The translations under genes were made by a program, and so were the position numbers. This document shows, piece by piece, positions 47,130-56,574 of a stretch of 62,902 nt of DNA (within the stretch, counting starts at the first letter, position 1; every line of letters starts with the position of its first letter). Location of the stretch: positions 1 to 62,902 of the forward strand of contig CAYGZM010000007.1 in the NCBI GenBank assembly GCA_964354365.1, read 5' to 3'. The notes below the pieces were generated by a model. That model was not told where the DNA came from. It did no database searches and saw only the letters and a list, made by a program, of their open reading frames with translations. Origin of the DNA: CAYGZM01 sp964354365. Lineage in GTDB: Bacteria; Planctomycetota; Phycisphaerae; Sedimentisphaerales; Anaerobacaceae.

Positions 47130-47890
47130 TTAATGAAATACAGAAATTATTGGATAAATACACCGCATGGCTAAGAGACAATACTACGTTGCGTGAAATC
47201 GACGACTGGGTGGAGATAACTACTCCTTACCTGGACCGTAATAACGATTATATTCAGATTTACGCTAAGAAAGCAAACGGAGGTTATGTCCTTACCGATG
47301 ATTCATACACTATAGAAGACCTGCGAATTTCAGGATGTAATATTGAAACTCCGAAACGGCAAGATATTCTGAAGTTAACTTTAAACGGTTTTGGTGTGAT
47401 TCTTAATAAGGACTCTCTTGAAGTCCATACTTCAAAAGAAAGATTTGCCTTGCAAAAACATAATCTTGTACAGGCAATTCTGGCAGTGAATGATATTTTT
47501 TACCTCGCTGAACCAATAGTAAAAAGTTTGTTTTTGGAAGATGTTACCTCATGGTTGGATTTAATCGAAGTCAGATATACCTCCAAGGTCAAGTTTACAG
47601 GTAAAACCGGCTATGACCATTGTTTTGATTTTGTAATTCCTAAATCCAAGAAACACCCCGAAAGAATTTTACAAACAATCAATCGACCAAACAGAGAAAC
47701 GGCACAGGCTATAGCTTTTTCTTGGATTGATACTCGTGATGTGCGACCGCCTGAATCCCGTGCTTATGCATTTCTAAATGACAGCGACAAGGATATTGCA
47801 GCAAATGTTGTCGATGCTCTGAAAAGTTATGAAGTACACCCCATTCTATGGAGCAAGCGTGAAAATGTCAGGGAGGAATTAGCTGCATAA
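47126..47890 (+). CDS. DUF1828/DUF1829 protein in the hsd operon
   Basis: 254 residues; ATG inside the ATGA overlap with the previous gene. N-terminal DUF1828 (residues about 1-120): LLDKYTAWLRDNTTLREIDD, VEITTPYLDRNNDYIQIYAK, YVLTDDSYTIEDLRISG, KLTLNGFGVILN, QKHNLVQAILAVND. C-terminal DUF1829 (about 130-245): VRYTSKVKFTGKTGYDHCFDFVIP in part, INRPNRETAQAIAFSWIDTRD, AYAFLNDSDKD, VHPILWSKRENV. Both domains are of unknown function but recur in phages, islands and near restriction genes. The last stop and the hsdR ATG share one base (TAATG). Its place between S and R subunits indicates a role tied to this system, e.g. sensing or phage-counter control; unproven. Confidence 0.78.
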   Translation: MINEIQKLLDKYTAWLRDNTTLREIDDWVEITTPYLDRNNDYIQIYAKKANGGYVLTDDSYTIEDLRISGCNIETPKRQDILKLTLNGFGVILNKDSLEVHTSKERFALQKHNLVQAILAVNDIFYLAEPIVKSLFLEDVTSWLDLIEVRYTSKVKFTGKTGYDHCFDFVIPKSKKHPERILQTINRPNRETAQAIAFSWIDTRDVRPPESRAYAFLNDSDKDIAANVVDALKSYEVHPILWSKRENVREELAA

Positions 47891-50800
47891 TGACCCCGAT
47901 CTTCGAATCAGACATAGAGCAGTTTGTAATAGAGCTTCTGGAAAATCAGGGGTTTGGTTATCTTGCGCCCGAAGAGCAGGAGGCAGAACGGAAGGATTTA
48001 GGCGAGGTCGTTTTATTATCCCGCCTTAAAAAGGCGATAGATGACTTGAATCCTGAAATTCCCGACGAAGCGAAAGAGCAGGCATTGAGACAAGTCCTTA
48101 ATCTGCCGAGCCAGAATCTTATCGACAACAACGAGGCATTTCACAAAATGCTCACTGAAGGAATCGAAGTTGAATATCTTGTCGAGGGCAATATAAGGGG
48201 TGATAAGGTCTGGCTGATTGACTGGCAGGATATAGCAAATAATGAATTTCTGGCCTGTAATCAGTTCACGGTAATTGAAAACAATATCAATAAACGTCCC
48301 GATGTAGTGATATTTATTAACGGCCTGCCTTTGGTTGTCATAGAGCTTAAAAACCCGGCAGATGAAAACGCAACGGTCGCAAAGGCATTTACCCAGTTGC
48401 AGAATTACAAGAACGCCATACCATCCCTTTTCTATTACAACAGCATTTTGGTTGCCTCCGATGGATTCGATGCAAAAGCAGGGACGATATCGTCCGATTT
48501 CGAGCGATTTGCTGCCTGGAAATCTGTTGACGGTGTGCGGGAAGATAAGGCAACCGTTCCGCAGATTGAAACACTGATTAAGGGAATGCTCAGAAAAGAT
48601 GTTCTGCTTGATTTGGTTAAGCAGTTCATCGTATTTGAAAGTACAAAGAAAGAAGATAACAAGAGCGGGCTTAGTTCGGTTATAACCGTTAAAAAGATAG
48701 CCGCATATCATCAGTATTTCGCCGTCAATAAGGCGGTCGAATCGACAATATCTGCGGCCTCACAACAAGGCAGCAGAAAGGCGGGCATTGTCTGGCATAC
48801 GCAGGGTTCGGGAAAAAGCTTATCAATGGTCTTTTACACCGGAAAGATTGTTTTGAAGCTTAATAACCCGACAATCGTCGTTGTTACCGATAGAAACGAC
48901 CTTGACGGCCAGTTGTTCGATACATTCGCCGGTTGCAGAGGGTTATTGCGACAGGAGCCGGTTCAGGCACAAAGCATACCGCATTTGAAGACACTGTTAA
49001 AGACGGCAGGCGGAGGGATTGTCTTTACGACAATTCAGAAATTTTCGCCCGATGAAGGCCAAGCCGTTTATGATCTATTATCGGAGAGAAAAAATATCGT
49101 TGTTATTGCCGATGAAGCGCATAGGAGCCATTACGGTTTTAAGGCAAAGAATATCGAGGATAAAAACGGCGGAATAAGGACTACCTACGGCTTTGCAAAA
49201 TATTTAAGGGATGCCCTGCCCAAAGCCTCATTTATCGGATTTACCGCTACGCCGATTGAAAAGGAAGATGCCTCTACACCGGCGGTTTTCGGAAATTACA
49301 TAGATGTTTACGATATCGAGCAATCGATAGCAGATGAAGCGACGGTTAAGATTTACTATGAATCACGTCTTGCAAAGGTCCACTTAAAGCCGGAGGAAAA
49401 AGAAAAGCTCGATGAGGAAGTAGAAGCCATCACCGAAGGCGAGGAAACAACCGCATCGGAAAAGGCAAAGGCGAAATGGACGCAGCTTGAAGCTATTGTA
49501 GGCCATAAAGAACGGCTGAAAAGTGTTGCGGTTGATTTAGTTGACCACTTTGAGAAAAGGCAGGAGGTCTTCGACGGAAAGGCAATGATTGTCTGCATAA
49601 GCAGAAGGGTTGCCGTTGAATTATACGATGAGATTATCAAATTACGACCCCACTGGCACGATACCGATAAGAGGAAAGGCGCAATAAAGGTTGTAATGAC
49701 TTCCTCATCATCTGACCCTGAAAGCTGGCAGGTTCACAGCACGACAAAAGAAATAAGAAAAGAAATCGCCGAACGATTCAAAGACCCTGACGACCGGTTG
49801 AAGATTGTTATTGTCTGCGATATGTGGCTGACGGGCTTTGATGTTCCTTGTCTGCATACGATGTATGTAGATAAGCCGATGCGAGGACATACCCTGATGC
49901 AGGCGATTGCAAGGGTGAACCGGATATTCCGCGATAAACCCGGCGGGCTTATCGTTGATTATATCGGGATTGCTTCTGATTTGAAAAATGCGCTTGCCAC
50001 TTATACCCTAAGCGGAGGAAAAGGAGCGCCTACTTTGGATCAGGAGCAGGCGGTCGCTTTAATGCTCGAAAAATATGAAATCGTCTGCCAGATGTTCGAT
50101 AAGTTTGACTATAAGAGATTTTTCAAGGCCGATACTCAGCAGAAATTAACCATTATCCTCGAGGCACAGGAATATATATTGAATCTCGAGGACGGCAAAG
50201 ACAGGTTCACAAAAGAAGTCGTCGGTCTCTCAAGGGCCTTTGCCATTTCCGTGCCGCATCCAAAGGCGATGGAAATAAAAGATGATGTCGGGTTCTTTCA
50301 GGCGGTAAAGGCAAGATTGACGAAGTTTGAGCCGACGGGGACGGGTAAATCCGATGCGGAGATTGAAACGGCCATAAGGCAGATTGTCGATAAGGCGGTT
50401 GTTTCGGAGGGGATTATCGATGTCTTTGATGCGGCGGGAATAAAGAAACCCGATATTTCGATTCTCTCCGATGAGTTCCTTAAAGAAATTCAGGGAATGG
50501 AGAGAAAGAATCTTGCACTTGAATTATTGAAGAAGCTATTAAACGACGAAATCAAAATCCGGTCAAAAAAGAATCTGATTCAAAGCAGACTGTTTTCCGA
50601 AATGCTCGAAAATGCAATAAAGAAGTATCAGAACAACCTGCTTACGACGGCACAGGTTATCGAGGAACTAATCCGTCTGGCAAAGGAAATAAGGGATTCC
50701 GATAAAAGAGGCCAGCAGTTTAATCTTACTAATGAGGAATTGGCTTTTTATGATGCCTTGGCAGATAACCAAAGCGCAAGAGATGTTTTGGGCGATGAAA

Positions 50801-51018
50801 AACTAAGAGATCTGGCAAGGGTTTTGGTTGCAAGGGTAAAATCCAATACCTCTATTGACTGGACAATAAAAGAAAGCGTTCGGTCAAAACTGAAAGTCAT
50901 TGTAAAACGTCTTCTCAGGCAATACGGTTATCCGCCGGATATGGAATTACTGGCAACGGAAAATGTTCTGAAGCAGGCAGAGCTTTTAGCGGATGAATGG
51001 GTAAGTGAAATAATCTGA
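47890..51018 (+). CDS. hsdR: Type I restriction enzyme endonuclease/translocase subunit
   Basis: 1042 residues, complete. Domain order: N-terminal PD-(D/E)xK nuclease (KRPDVVIFINGLPLVVIELK, about 136-155; Asp138 and Glu-x-Lys in VIELK); SF2 helicase motor with Walker A HTQGSGKSLSM (about 304-314), Walker B/DEAH VVIADEAHRSHYG (about 405-417), motif III-like FIGFTATPIEKED (about 447), then motif VI region TLMQAIARVNRIFR; and a C-terminal helical domain that docks on M2S. It cuts unmodified DNA after translocation. Starts on the A of TAATG, one base inside the preceding stop, so it is translationally coupled to the DUF1828/1829 gene. Neighbouring hsdM and hsdS make the system complete. Confidence 0.96.
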   Translation: MTPIFESDIEQFVIELLENQGFGYLAPEEQEAERKDLGEVVLLSRLKKAIDDLNPEIPDEAKEQALRQVLNLPSQNLIDNNEAFHKMLTEGIEVEYLVEGNIRGDKVWLIDWQDIANNEFLACNQFTVIENNINKRPDVVIFINGLPLVVIELKNPADENATVAKAFTQLQNYKNAIPSLFYYNSILVASDGFDAKAGTISSDFERFAAWKSVDGVREDKATVPQIETLIKGMLRKDVLLDLVKQFIVFESTKKEDNKSGLSSVITVKKIAAYHQYFAVNKAVESTISAASQQGSRKAGIVWHTQGSGKSLSMVFYTGKIVLKLNNPTIVVVTDRNDLDGQLFDTFAGCRGLLRQEPVQAQSIPHLKTLLKTAGGGIVFTTIQKFSPDEGQAVYDLLSERKNIVVIADEAHRSHYGFKAKNIEDKNGGIRTTYGFAKYLRDALPKASFIGFTATPIEKEDASTPAVFGNYIDVYDIEQSIADEATVKIYYESRLAKVHLKPEEKEKLDEEVEAITEGEETTASEKAKAKWTQLEAIVGHKERLKSVAVDLVDHFEKRQEVFDGKAMIVCISRRVAVELYDEIIKLRPHWHDTDKRKGAIKVVMTSSSSDPESWQVHSTTKEIRKEIAERFKDPDDRLKIVIVCDMWLTGFDVPCLHTMYVDKPMRGHTLMQAIARVNRIFRDKPGGLIVDYIGIASDLKNALATYTLSGGKGAPTLDQEQAVALMLEKYEIVCQMFDKFDYKRFFKADTQQKLTIILEAQEYILNLEDGKDRFTKEVVGLSRAFAISVPHPKAMEIKDDVGFFQAVKARLTKFEPTGTGKSDAEIETAIRQIVDKAVVSEGIIDVFDAAGIKKPDISILSDEFLKEIQGMERKNLALELLKKLLNDEIKIRSKKNLIQSRLFSEMLENAIKKYQNNLLTTAQVIEELIRLAKEIRDSDKRGQQFNLTNEELAFYDALADNQSARDVLGDEKLRDLARVLVARVKSNTSIDWTIKESVRSKLKVIVKRLLRQYGYPPDMELLATENVLKQAELLADEWVSEII

Positions 51019-51303
51019 CCGGCTTATCGACTCCACGTCGGCTGGGCAAAGGCGTTCAGGACAAAATGATGGGTTTATGATGTGAATTTTTTGTTTTTCC
51101 TGTGCGGGTGTTCTAATCTGTATTTATCAGTTTAGTGGCGCGAAAAATCGCACCCTACATGACTGGCCGACGCCAGGAGCGCCATGTGTGAAGCCATATA
51201 GGAAATCCCCATTTAATGCAATTAGGGGACCCTGCGGAACGTCTTAATAAAGCGACGTCTGCTACGCCTGTGTGTCCTGACGCATATTTGGAGTTGCGAA
51301 GAA

Positions 51304-52899
51304 ATGATGAAGGCGCCACTGACTTTGGTGGTTGTTCTCCTGACGGCCCTGGTTGGAGCTGCGGCGTCAAGTGAGGCGCCGAGCCCGTTTGAAAGTCAGA
51401 CGGTTCCAACGCCCCGGGGCCAGATCGACAAGCTGGTTTTCGGCAGGTTGGAGCAGCTGGGCATTCAGCCTGCCAATATATGCTCGGATGCCGTGTTTGT
51501 CCGCCGGGCCTATCTAGACGTTATTGGCACCCTGCCCACCGCACAGGAGGCCAGGGCGTTCCTATCAGACCAGGACCCGAACAAGCGCAGCGCCCTGATA
51601 GACCGTCTGCTGAAGCGCGAGGAGTTTGCGGATTACTGGGCGATGAAGTGGAGCAATCTGCTGCGGGTCAAGGCGGAGTTCCCCATCAATCTATGGCCTA
51701 ACGCGGTGCAGGCGTATCACCGCTGGATTAGAACCTGCCTCAGGGAGAACTGGCCGTACGACCGGTTCGTCCGGGATCTGCTCACGGCAAGCGGCAGCAA
51801 TTTCCGTGTGCCCCAGGTCAACTTCTACCGCGCCGTCCAAAGCAAGGAACCGCAGGCCATCGCGCAAGCTGTGGCGCTGACGTTCATGGGGGTGCGGGCG
51901 GAGAACTGGGAGAAAGACCGGCTCTCAGGTATGGCGGCCTTCTTCTCGCAGGTCGCATACAAATACACGGTGGAATGGAAGGAGGAGATCGTCAGCTTCG
52001 ATCCGAACAAGCCGCCGGCCCCGGCGGCAATCTTCCCGGATGGGACCCCGGCCAAGCTCTCGCCGGACAAGGATCCGCGTGAGGTTTTTGCTGATTGGCT
52101 GATTGATCCGAAGAATCCCTGGTTCACGCGCAACATCGTGAACCGCGTCTGGTCCTGGCTGTTAGGGCGCGGCATTGTTCATGAGCCGGACGACATCCGG
52201 CCGGACAATCCGCCGAGCAATCCCGAACTGCTGGCCTTCCTGGAGCAGGAGTTAATCTCGGCCAACTACGACCTCAAGCACATCTACCGGCTGATTCTGA
52301 ACTCGCAGACCTATCAGCTTTCCTCCATTCCCAAGACCAACAAACCCGAAGGTGCAACCAATTTCTCGTACTATCCACTGCGCCAGTTGGAGGCGGAGGT
52401 GCTGATCGACGCCCTCAACCAGATTACCGGGACGACGGAGAAGTATTCCAGCGCTATTCCGGAGCCATTCACCTTTATCCCGGAAGACCAGCGTTCGATT
52501 GCGCTGGCGGACGGCAGTATTACCAGCTCCTTCCTCGAAATGTTCGGGCGTCCGCCGCGGGATACGGGTCTGGAATCGGAGCGTAACAGCCGCCCCACAG
52601 CCGCCCAACGGCTGCACCTGCTCAATTCGAGCCATATCCAGCGCAAGATCGAGCAGGGCCCGGGGCTTCGGTCCCAGCTGCAATCCAGGCAGAAGCCGGC
52701 AGAGGTCGTCACCGAATTCTACCTGACGATCCTTTCGCGTTTCCCGACCGACGAAGAATTGAAGACCGTACAGGCATACTCGCTGCCGGCCCAAGGCCCC
52801 CCCGCCAGGGGCGCGGGGGGCGCCGCAAGAGTGCGTGAGGCCGCGGTGGATCTGGCCTGGGCGTTGATCAACAGCCCGGAGTTTCTCTACCGGCATTAA
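51304..52899 (+). CDS. Exported DUF1549/DUF1553 protein
   Basis: 531 residues with a signal peptide (APLTLVVVLLTALVGAAASS). DUF1549 (about 38-225): IDKLVFGRLEQLGI, FVRRAYLDVIGTLPTAQEAR, YWAMKWSNLLRVK. DUF1553 (about 255-525): DPREVFADWLIDPKNPWFTRNIVNRVWSWLLGRGIV (in pieces), HEPDDIRPDNPPSNPELL, YQLSSIP, LRQLEAEVLIDALNQITG, and C-terminal VDLAWALINSPEFLYRH. Typical of planctomycetes, where it usually carries an N-terminal cytochrome (PSCyt1) domain; here there is none. A G+C-rich insertion (PAQGPPARGAGGAARV) is seen at about residues 497-512. It is the first of four genes on this strand with short gaps (38, 15 and about 190 bases). Confidence 0.88.
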   Translation: MMKAPLTLVVVLLTALVGAAASSEAPSPFESQTVPTPRGQIDKLVFGRLEQLGIQPANICSDAVFVRRAYLDVIGTLPTAQEARAFLSDQDPNKRSALIDRLLKREEFADYWAMKWSNLLRVKAEFPINLWPNAVQAYHRWIRTCLRENWPYDRFVRDLLTASGSNFRVPQVNFYRAVQSKEPQAIAQAVALTFMGVRAENWEKDRLSGMAAFFSQVAYKYTVEWKEEIVSFDPNKPPAPAAIFPDGTPAKLSPDKDPREVFADWLIDPKNPWFTRNIVNRVWSWLLGRGIVHEPDDIRPDNPPSNPELLAFLEQELISANYDLKHIYRLILNSQTYQLSSIPKTNKPEGATNFSYYPLRQLEAEVLIDALNQITGTTEKYSSAIPEPFTFIPEDQRSIALADGSITSSFLEMFGRPPRDTGLESERNSRPTAAQRLHLLNSSHIQRKIEQGPGLRSQLQSRQKPAEVVTEFYLTILSRFPTDEELKTVQAYSLPAQGPPARGAGGAARVREAAVDLAWALINSPEFLYRH

Positions 52900-52937
52900 C
52901 GGCGCGGCCGAACAAACGTGAAAGACAAGGTGAGAAT

Positions 52938-54329
52938 ATGAGCACGAAACAGAATTCAGACATCAGATTGCAGGATTCCAATAGGGCGAGCCATGCCCAG
53001 TACAAGGTCGGAACACCAATCTCCAGACGTGACGTGATGCGCCGCGGCCTCTTCGGCGCAGCCGGGCTGCTTTTAGCCAACCGCCTGAGTTCCACTGCGG
53101 CTGCGGCGGAGGCACCGCCGGCTAAAGCCAAGGCGGTCATCCAGATCTGGATGTGGGGCGGGCCGGCGCACCTCGACACCTTCGATCCAAAGCCTGATGC
53201 AGGCAACGACTATTGCGGTCAACTGAAAACGCCGATTCCCACCAATGTTGACGGGATTATGATCGGCGAGCTGCTTCCCCTGCTGGCAAAGCAGGCGGAC
53301 AAGTATTCCATCATCCGCAGCATGACCCACGGGGTGAACAGCCACGAAACGGCGTCCTACTTAGTTCAGACGGGGCGCAAGCCCGGCGACGGGCAGGTCT
53401 ATCCGTGCGTCGGCGCGGTGGTTTCGCTGTTCAAGGGCTACGACGCCGGATACAGCGGACTGATTCCGCCCTATATCGTGCTGACCGATCTGCAGGGGCG
53501 GTTTTCCGAAGCGGGATTCTTGGGATCGCGATACAAACCCTTCGCCACGGGCGGCGACCCGGCGAGGACCCCGTTCGTCGTGGAGGGTGTCGTCGCCCAG
53601 GGCATCACCGACAAGCGGCAGAAGAACCGGCGTGAGTTTCTCGGCAAGCTGAATACACTCGGGCAAGCCATGAAAGGCGATCCGCAGTTGGCGGCGTTGG
53701 ATCAGTGTGAAAAACAGGCGTATGACCTGATTCTGGGCGACGCAGGCAAGGTGTTCGATCTTTCGGACGAGAAAAAGGAGCTGAGAGACCAGTACGGCCT
53801 GACCACCTTTGGCCAGTCCTGCATAGTGGCTCGCAGGCTGGTCGAACGGGGTGTCCCATACATCACCATCAATTACAAAGGCTGGGATACGCACAAGGAG
53901 CATTTCCAGGCAATGCGCCGGAAACTGCCGGAAATGGACAAAGGCATGGCGACTTTGCTGCAAGATTTGTCGGACCGCGGCCTGTTGGACAGCACCATTG
54001 TCTGGTGGGGCGGCGAATTCAGCCGAACCCCCAAGGTCCAGTGGGAGGCCCCATGGAATGGCGGACGCAACCATTATGGCAAGGTCTTTTCGACGGTGGT
54101 CGCCGGCGGCGGGTTCAAAGGCGGCCGTGTGGTGGGGGCCTCGGATGCGAAAGGGGAGGAGGTGAAGGAACGGCCGGTCTATCCGGTTGACCTCATCGCC
54201 AGTATGTACGAGCTGCTCGGTATTGATCCCGACGGCAAGCTGCCGCATCCCCAGGGCCTGACCGTGCGCGTGACGCCCTCAGCCGCGGACGGGGCGAGCA
54301 TGGGCGGACGTTTGAAAGAAATTATGTAA
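52938..54329 (+). CDS. Tat-exported DUF1501 protein (sulfatase-like fold)
   Basis: 463 residues; ATG with GTGAGAAT upstream. Tat signal about 30-55 (ISRRDVMRRGLFGAAGLLLANR). DUF1501 pattern: AVIQIWMWGGPAHLDTFDPKPDAG (about 68-91, in pieces), YSIIRSMTHGVNSHETASYLVQTG, GVPYITINYKGWDTHKEHF, and WWGGEFSRTPKVQ followed by GGRNHYGKVFSTVVAGGGFKGG, then PVYPVDLIASMYELLGIDPD and the LPHPQGLTV tail. The fold belongs to the alkaline-phosphatase/sulfatase superfamily and HxxH-type metal sites (DTH, GGRNH) are present. Partner of DUF1549/1553 in many planctomycete loci; reaction unknown. Confidence 0.9.
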   Translation: MSTKQNSDIRLQDSNRASHAQYKVGTPISRRDVMRRGLFGAAGLLLANRLSSTAAAAEAPPAKAKAVIQIWMWGGPAHLDTFDPKPDAGNDYCGQLKTPIPTNVDGIMIGELLPLLAKQADKYSIIRSMTHGVNSHETASYLVQTGRKPGDGQVYPCVGAVVSLFKGYDAGYSGLIPPYIVLTDLQGRFSEAGFLGSRYKPFATGGDPARTPFVVEGVVAQGITDKRQKNRREFLGKLNTLGQAMKGDPQLAALDQCEKQAYDLILGDAGKVFDLSDEKKELRDQYGLTTFGQSCIVARRLVERGVPYITINYKGWDTHKEHFQAMRRKLPEMDKGMATLLQDLSDRGLLDSTIVWWGGEFSRTPKVQWEAPWNGGRNHYGKVFSTVVAGGGFKGGRVVGASDAKGEEVKERPVYPVDLIASMYELLGIDPDGKLPHPQGLTVRVTPSAADGASMGGRLKEIM

Positions 54330-54344
54330 GCGATGGAGGATTCT

Positions 54345-56381
54345 ATGAAACGGTCTCGATGGCGGACGACTCTGTGCGTGGCGGCGGTCTTGGCGGTTGC
54401 CCTGGGAGCCCGGGCGGTTGCAGCGGGGGCACGGGCGTCGCGGGACCCGGATATCGGTTATGTGTATCCCGCCGGCGGAAGGCAGGGCGCCACGTTCGAG
54501 GCTGCAATCGCCGGGCGGTATCTTGACGGCGTGACCGGTGTGGTTGTTTCCGGCGGGGGCGTTCAAGCCACCGTTATCGAGCACGTCAAACCGCTCAATG
54601 GAAAGGAGATGACCCTGCTGCGAGACAGGCTCAAGGAGATCCAGGAGCTTATGAAGCCGGCAAAGGGGGAAAACAAGAAAACGCAGGCCGATGCCGGACA
54701 GACCGCCGATGCAAATTCAGAGGGCGAAATAGACCGGGCGGCCCTGCAGAAGGAAATGGGCGAAATCAAGCAAAAGCTCGCCAATCCCAAAAACCGCAAT
54801 CGCGACAATCCCCAGCTTGCCGAAGACGTCAGGCTCTGGGTCGTGGTAGCTGCGGATGCTGAGCCGGGCCAGCGGGAGCTGAGGCTGAAGACGGCGGCGG
54901 GTTTGTCCAACCCGCGTGTTTTTCACGTCGGCCAACTGCCCGAATGCGTCGAAAAGGAGCCGAACAGCAAGACCGCGGATGCGACGGCGCTCTCGGCCCT
55001 TCCGCTGGTCATAAACGGCCAGATTATGCCCGGCGACGTGGACTGTTTTCGATTCGAGGCGCGCGAGGGCCGGCAATTAGTCGTCGCCGCCGGCGCCCGG
55101 CAATTGATTCCCTACCTGGCCGACGGCGTTCCCGGCTGGTTTCAGGCCACCTTGGCGCTCTACGATCCGAATGGAAACGAACTTGCTTACGACGATGATT
55201 ACCGTTTCCATCCCGATCCGGTTCTCTTTTACGAGATTCCGCAAGACGGCGAATACGTGCTGGAGATCAAAGACGCCATTTATCGCGGACGCGAGGATTT
55301 CGTCTATCGCATCGTTGTCGGCGAGCTGCCGTTTGTAACGAGCATCTTCCCCCTGGGCGGGCGGGTCGGCGACCAGACAACGGTGGAGATGAGGGGCTGG
55401 AATCTCCCGGCATACGAGCTGACACTGGACGCCAAAGACAAGGAGCCGGGAGTTATTCCAGTATCAGTCCGCAAGGGGGAACTGGTTTCCAACAGTGTGC
55501 CCTTTGCGCTGGACACCCTGCCGGAATGTCTTGAAAAGGAACCGAATAACCAGCAGGCCGGCGCCCAGCAGGTCGCACTTCCAATCATTGTGAACGGACG
55601 CATTGAGCAGCCAGGCGATGTGGACGTATTCCACTTCGAAGGCCGCGCCGGCGACGAGATCGTTGCAGAAGTGTATGCACGCCGGCTCGATTCCCCGCTG
55701 GATTCCGTGCTCAAGTTGACGGACTCTGCCGGCCTGCAATTGGCGTTCAACGACGATCATGAGGACAAGGGGGCGGGGCTGACCACGCACCACGCGGATT
55801 CGCTACTGAGTGCCGCCTTGCCCGCCGACGGGACCTATTATCTTCACATAAGCGATGCGCAGCAGAAGGGCGGCGCGGCATACGGCTATCGCTTGCGGAT
55901 CAGCCCGCCCCGGCCCGATTTCGAGCTGCGGGTTGTGCCCTCCACAGTCAACGCCCGCCCCGGCGCGAGCGTTCCTCTCACCGTCTATGCCCTGCGCAGG
56001 GACGGGTTTAACAATGACATCATTCTATCTCTGAGGGATGCGCCCCAGGGATTCACGTTGAGCGGTGGCCGGGTCCCGGCCGACAAAGATGAGGCGAAGC
56101 TCTCGCTAAAGGTGCCACCAATGCCAACGAAGGAACCCCTCAGCCTGTTTATGGAAGGTCGTGCGGTAATCCAGGGGCGGGAGCTTGTGCGCCCGGTCGT
56201 CCCCGCCGACGACATGATGCAGGCCTTTTTCTACCGGCATCTCGTTCCCGCGAAAGAGCTCAAGGTTGCGGTAACCGGACGCGGAAAACCTCAGACCCCG
56301 GCAAAAAGCTCCACCACGGGGCCCGGGGCTGGCCAGAAACCTGCAAAGTCTGCGCCGGCGCCAAAGCCCAACCCCAAATAG
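54345..56381 (+). CDS. Exported protein with two bacterial pre-peptidase C-terminal (PPC) domains
   Basis: 678 residues from ATG 54345 with GGAGG six bases upstream; an ATG at 54333 is in frame but less well placed. Signal peptide (RTTLCVAAVLAVALGARAVA). Ig-like opening (YVYPAGGRQGATFEAAIAG); coiled-coil or charged stretch at about 85-150 (LRDRLKEIQELMKPAKGENKK); PPC 1 at about 210-325 (ALPLVINGQIMPGDVDCFRF; QLVVAAGARQLIPYLAD; GEYVLEIKD); IPT/Ig-like linker; PPC 2 at about 395-520 (EQPGDVDVFHFEGRAGDEIV, YYLHISDAQQKGG); C-terminal Ig-like domain and Pro/Ala/Lys tail. Belongs to the same exported cluster; probably a ligand- or polymer-binding scaffold. Confidence 0.85.
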   Translation: MKRSRWRTTLCVAAVLAVALGARAVAAGARASRDPDIGYVYPAGGRQGATFEAAIAGRYLDGVTGVVVSGGGVQATVIEHVKPLNGKEMTLLRDRLKEIQELMKPAKGENKKTQADAGQTADANSEGEIDRAALQKEMGEIKQKLANPKNRNRDNPQLAEDVRLWVVVAADAEPGQRELRLKTAAGLSNPRVFHVGQLPECVEKEPNSKTADATALSALPLVINGQIMPGDVDCFRFEAREGRQLVVAAGARQLIPYLADGVPGWFQATLALYDPNGNELAYDDDYRFHPDPVLFYEIPQDGEYVLEIKDAIYRGREDFVYRIVVGELPFVTSIFPLGGRVGDQTTVEMRGWNLPAYELTLDAKDKEPGVIPVSVRKGELVSNSVPFALDTLPECLEKEPNNQQAGAQQVALPIIVNGRIEQPGDVDVFHFEGRAGDEIVAEVYARRLDSPLDSVLKLTDSAGLQLAFNDDHEDKGAGLTTHHADSLLSAALPADGTYYLHISDAQQKGGAAYGYRLRISPPRPDFELRVVPSTVNARPGASVPLTVYALRRDGFNNDIILSLRDAPQGFTLSGGRVPADKDEAKLSLKVPPMPTKEPLSLFMEGRAVIQGRELVRPVVPADDMMQAFFYRHLVPAKELKVAVTGRGKPQTPAKSSTTGPGAGQKPAKSAPAPKPNPK

Positions 56382-56513
56382 CCGCGTGCGAAAGGCCACC
56401 CAAAGGCCGTGCCCAATTCGGCTCTGCAGTGCGCTTGCCAATCAAGGTCCAACTTGGTAAAATGAGGTCCGTAAGGTCGTCAACGTATGGTTTGCACAGA
56501 AGTTCTGCAATCC

Positions 56514-56546
56514 TTCGACGGTGCTCAGGATGGTGAATCTGTCGAA
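56514..56546. repeat. Dispersed palindrome, second intact copy
   Basis: TTCGACGGTGCTCA-GGATGG-TGAATCTGTCGAA; the same stem, loop and right flank (CCATT.TG) as the copy at 35822-35853. It lies across the open frame in front of the next gene, showing that the gene starts after it. Confidence 0.7.
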
Positions 56547-56574
56547 CCATTTTGCAAAAGTCTTATTTACAGTG

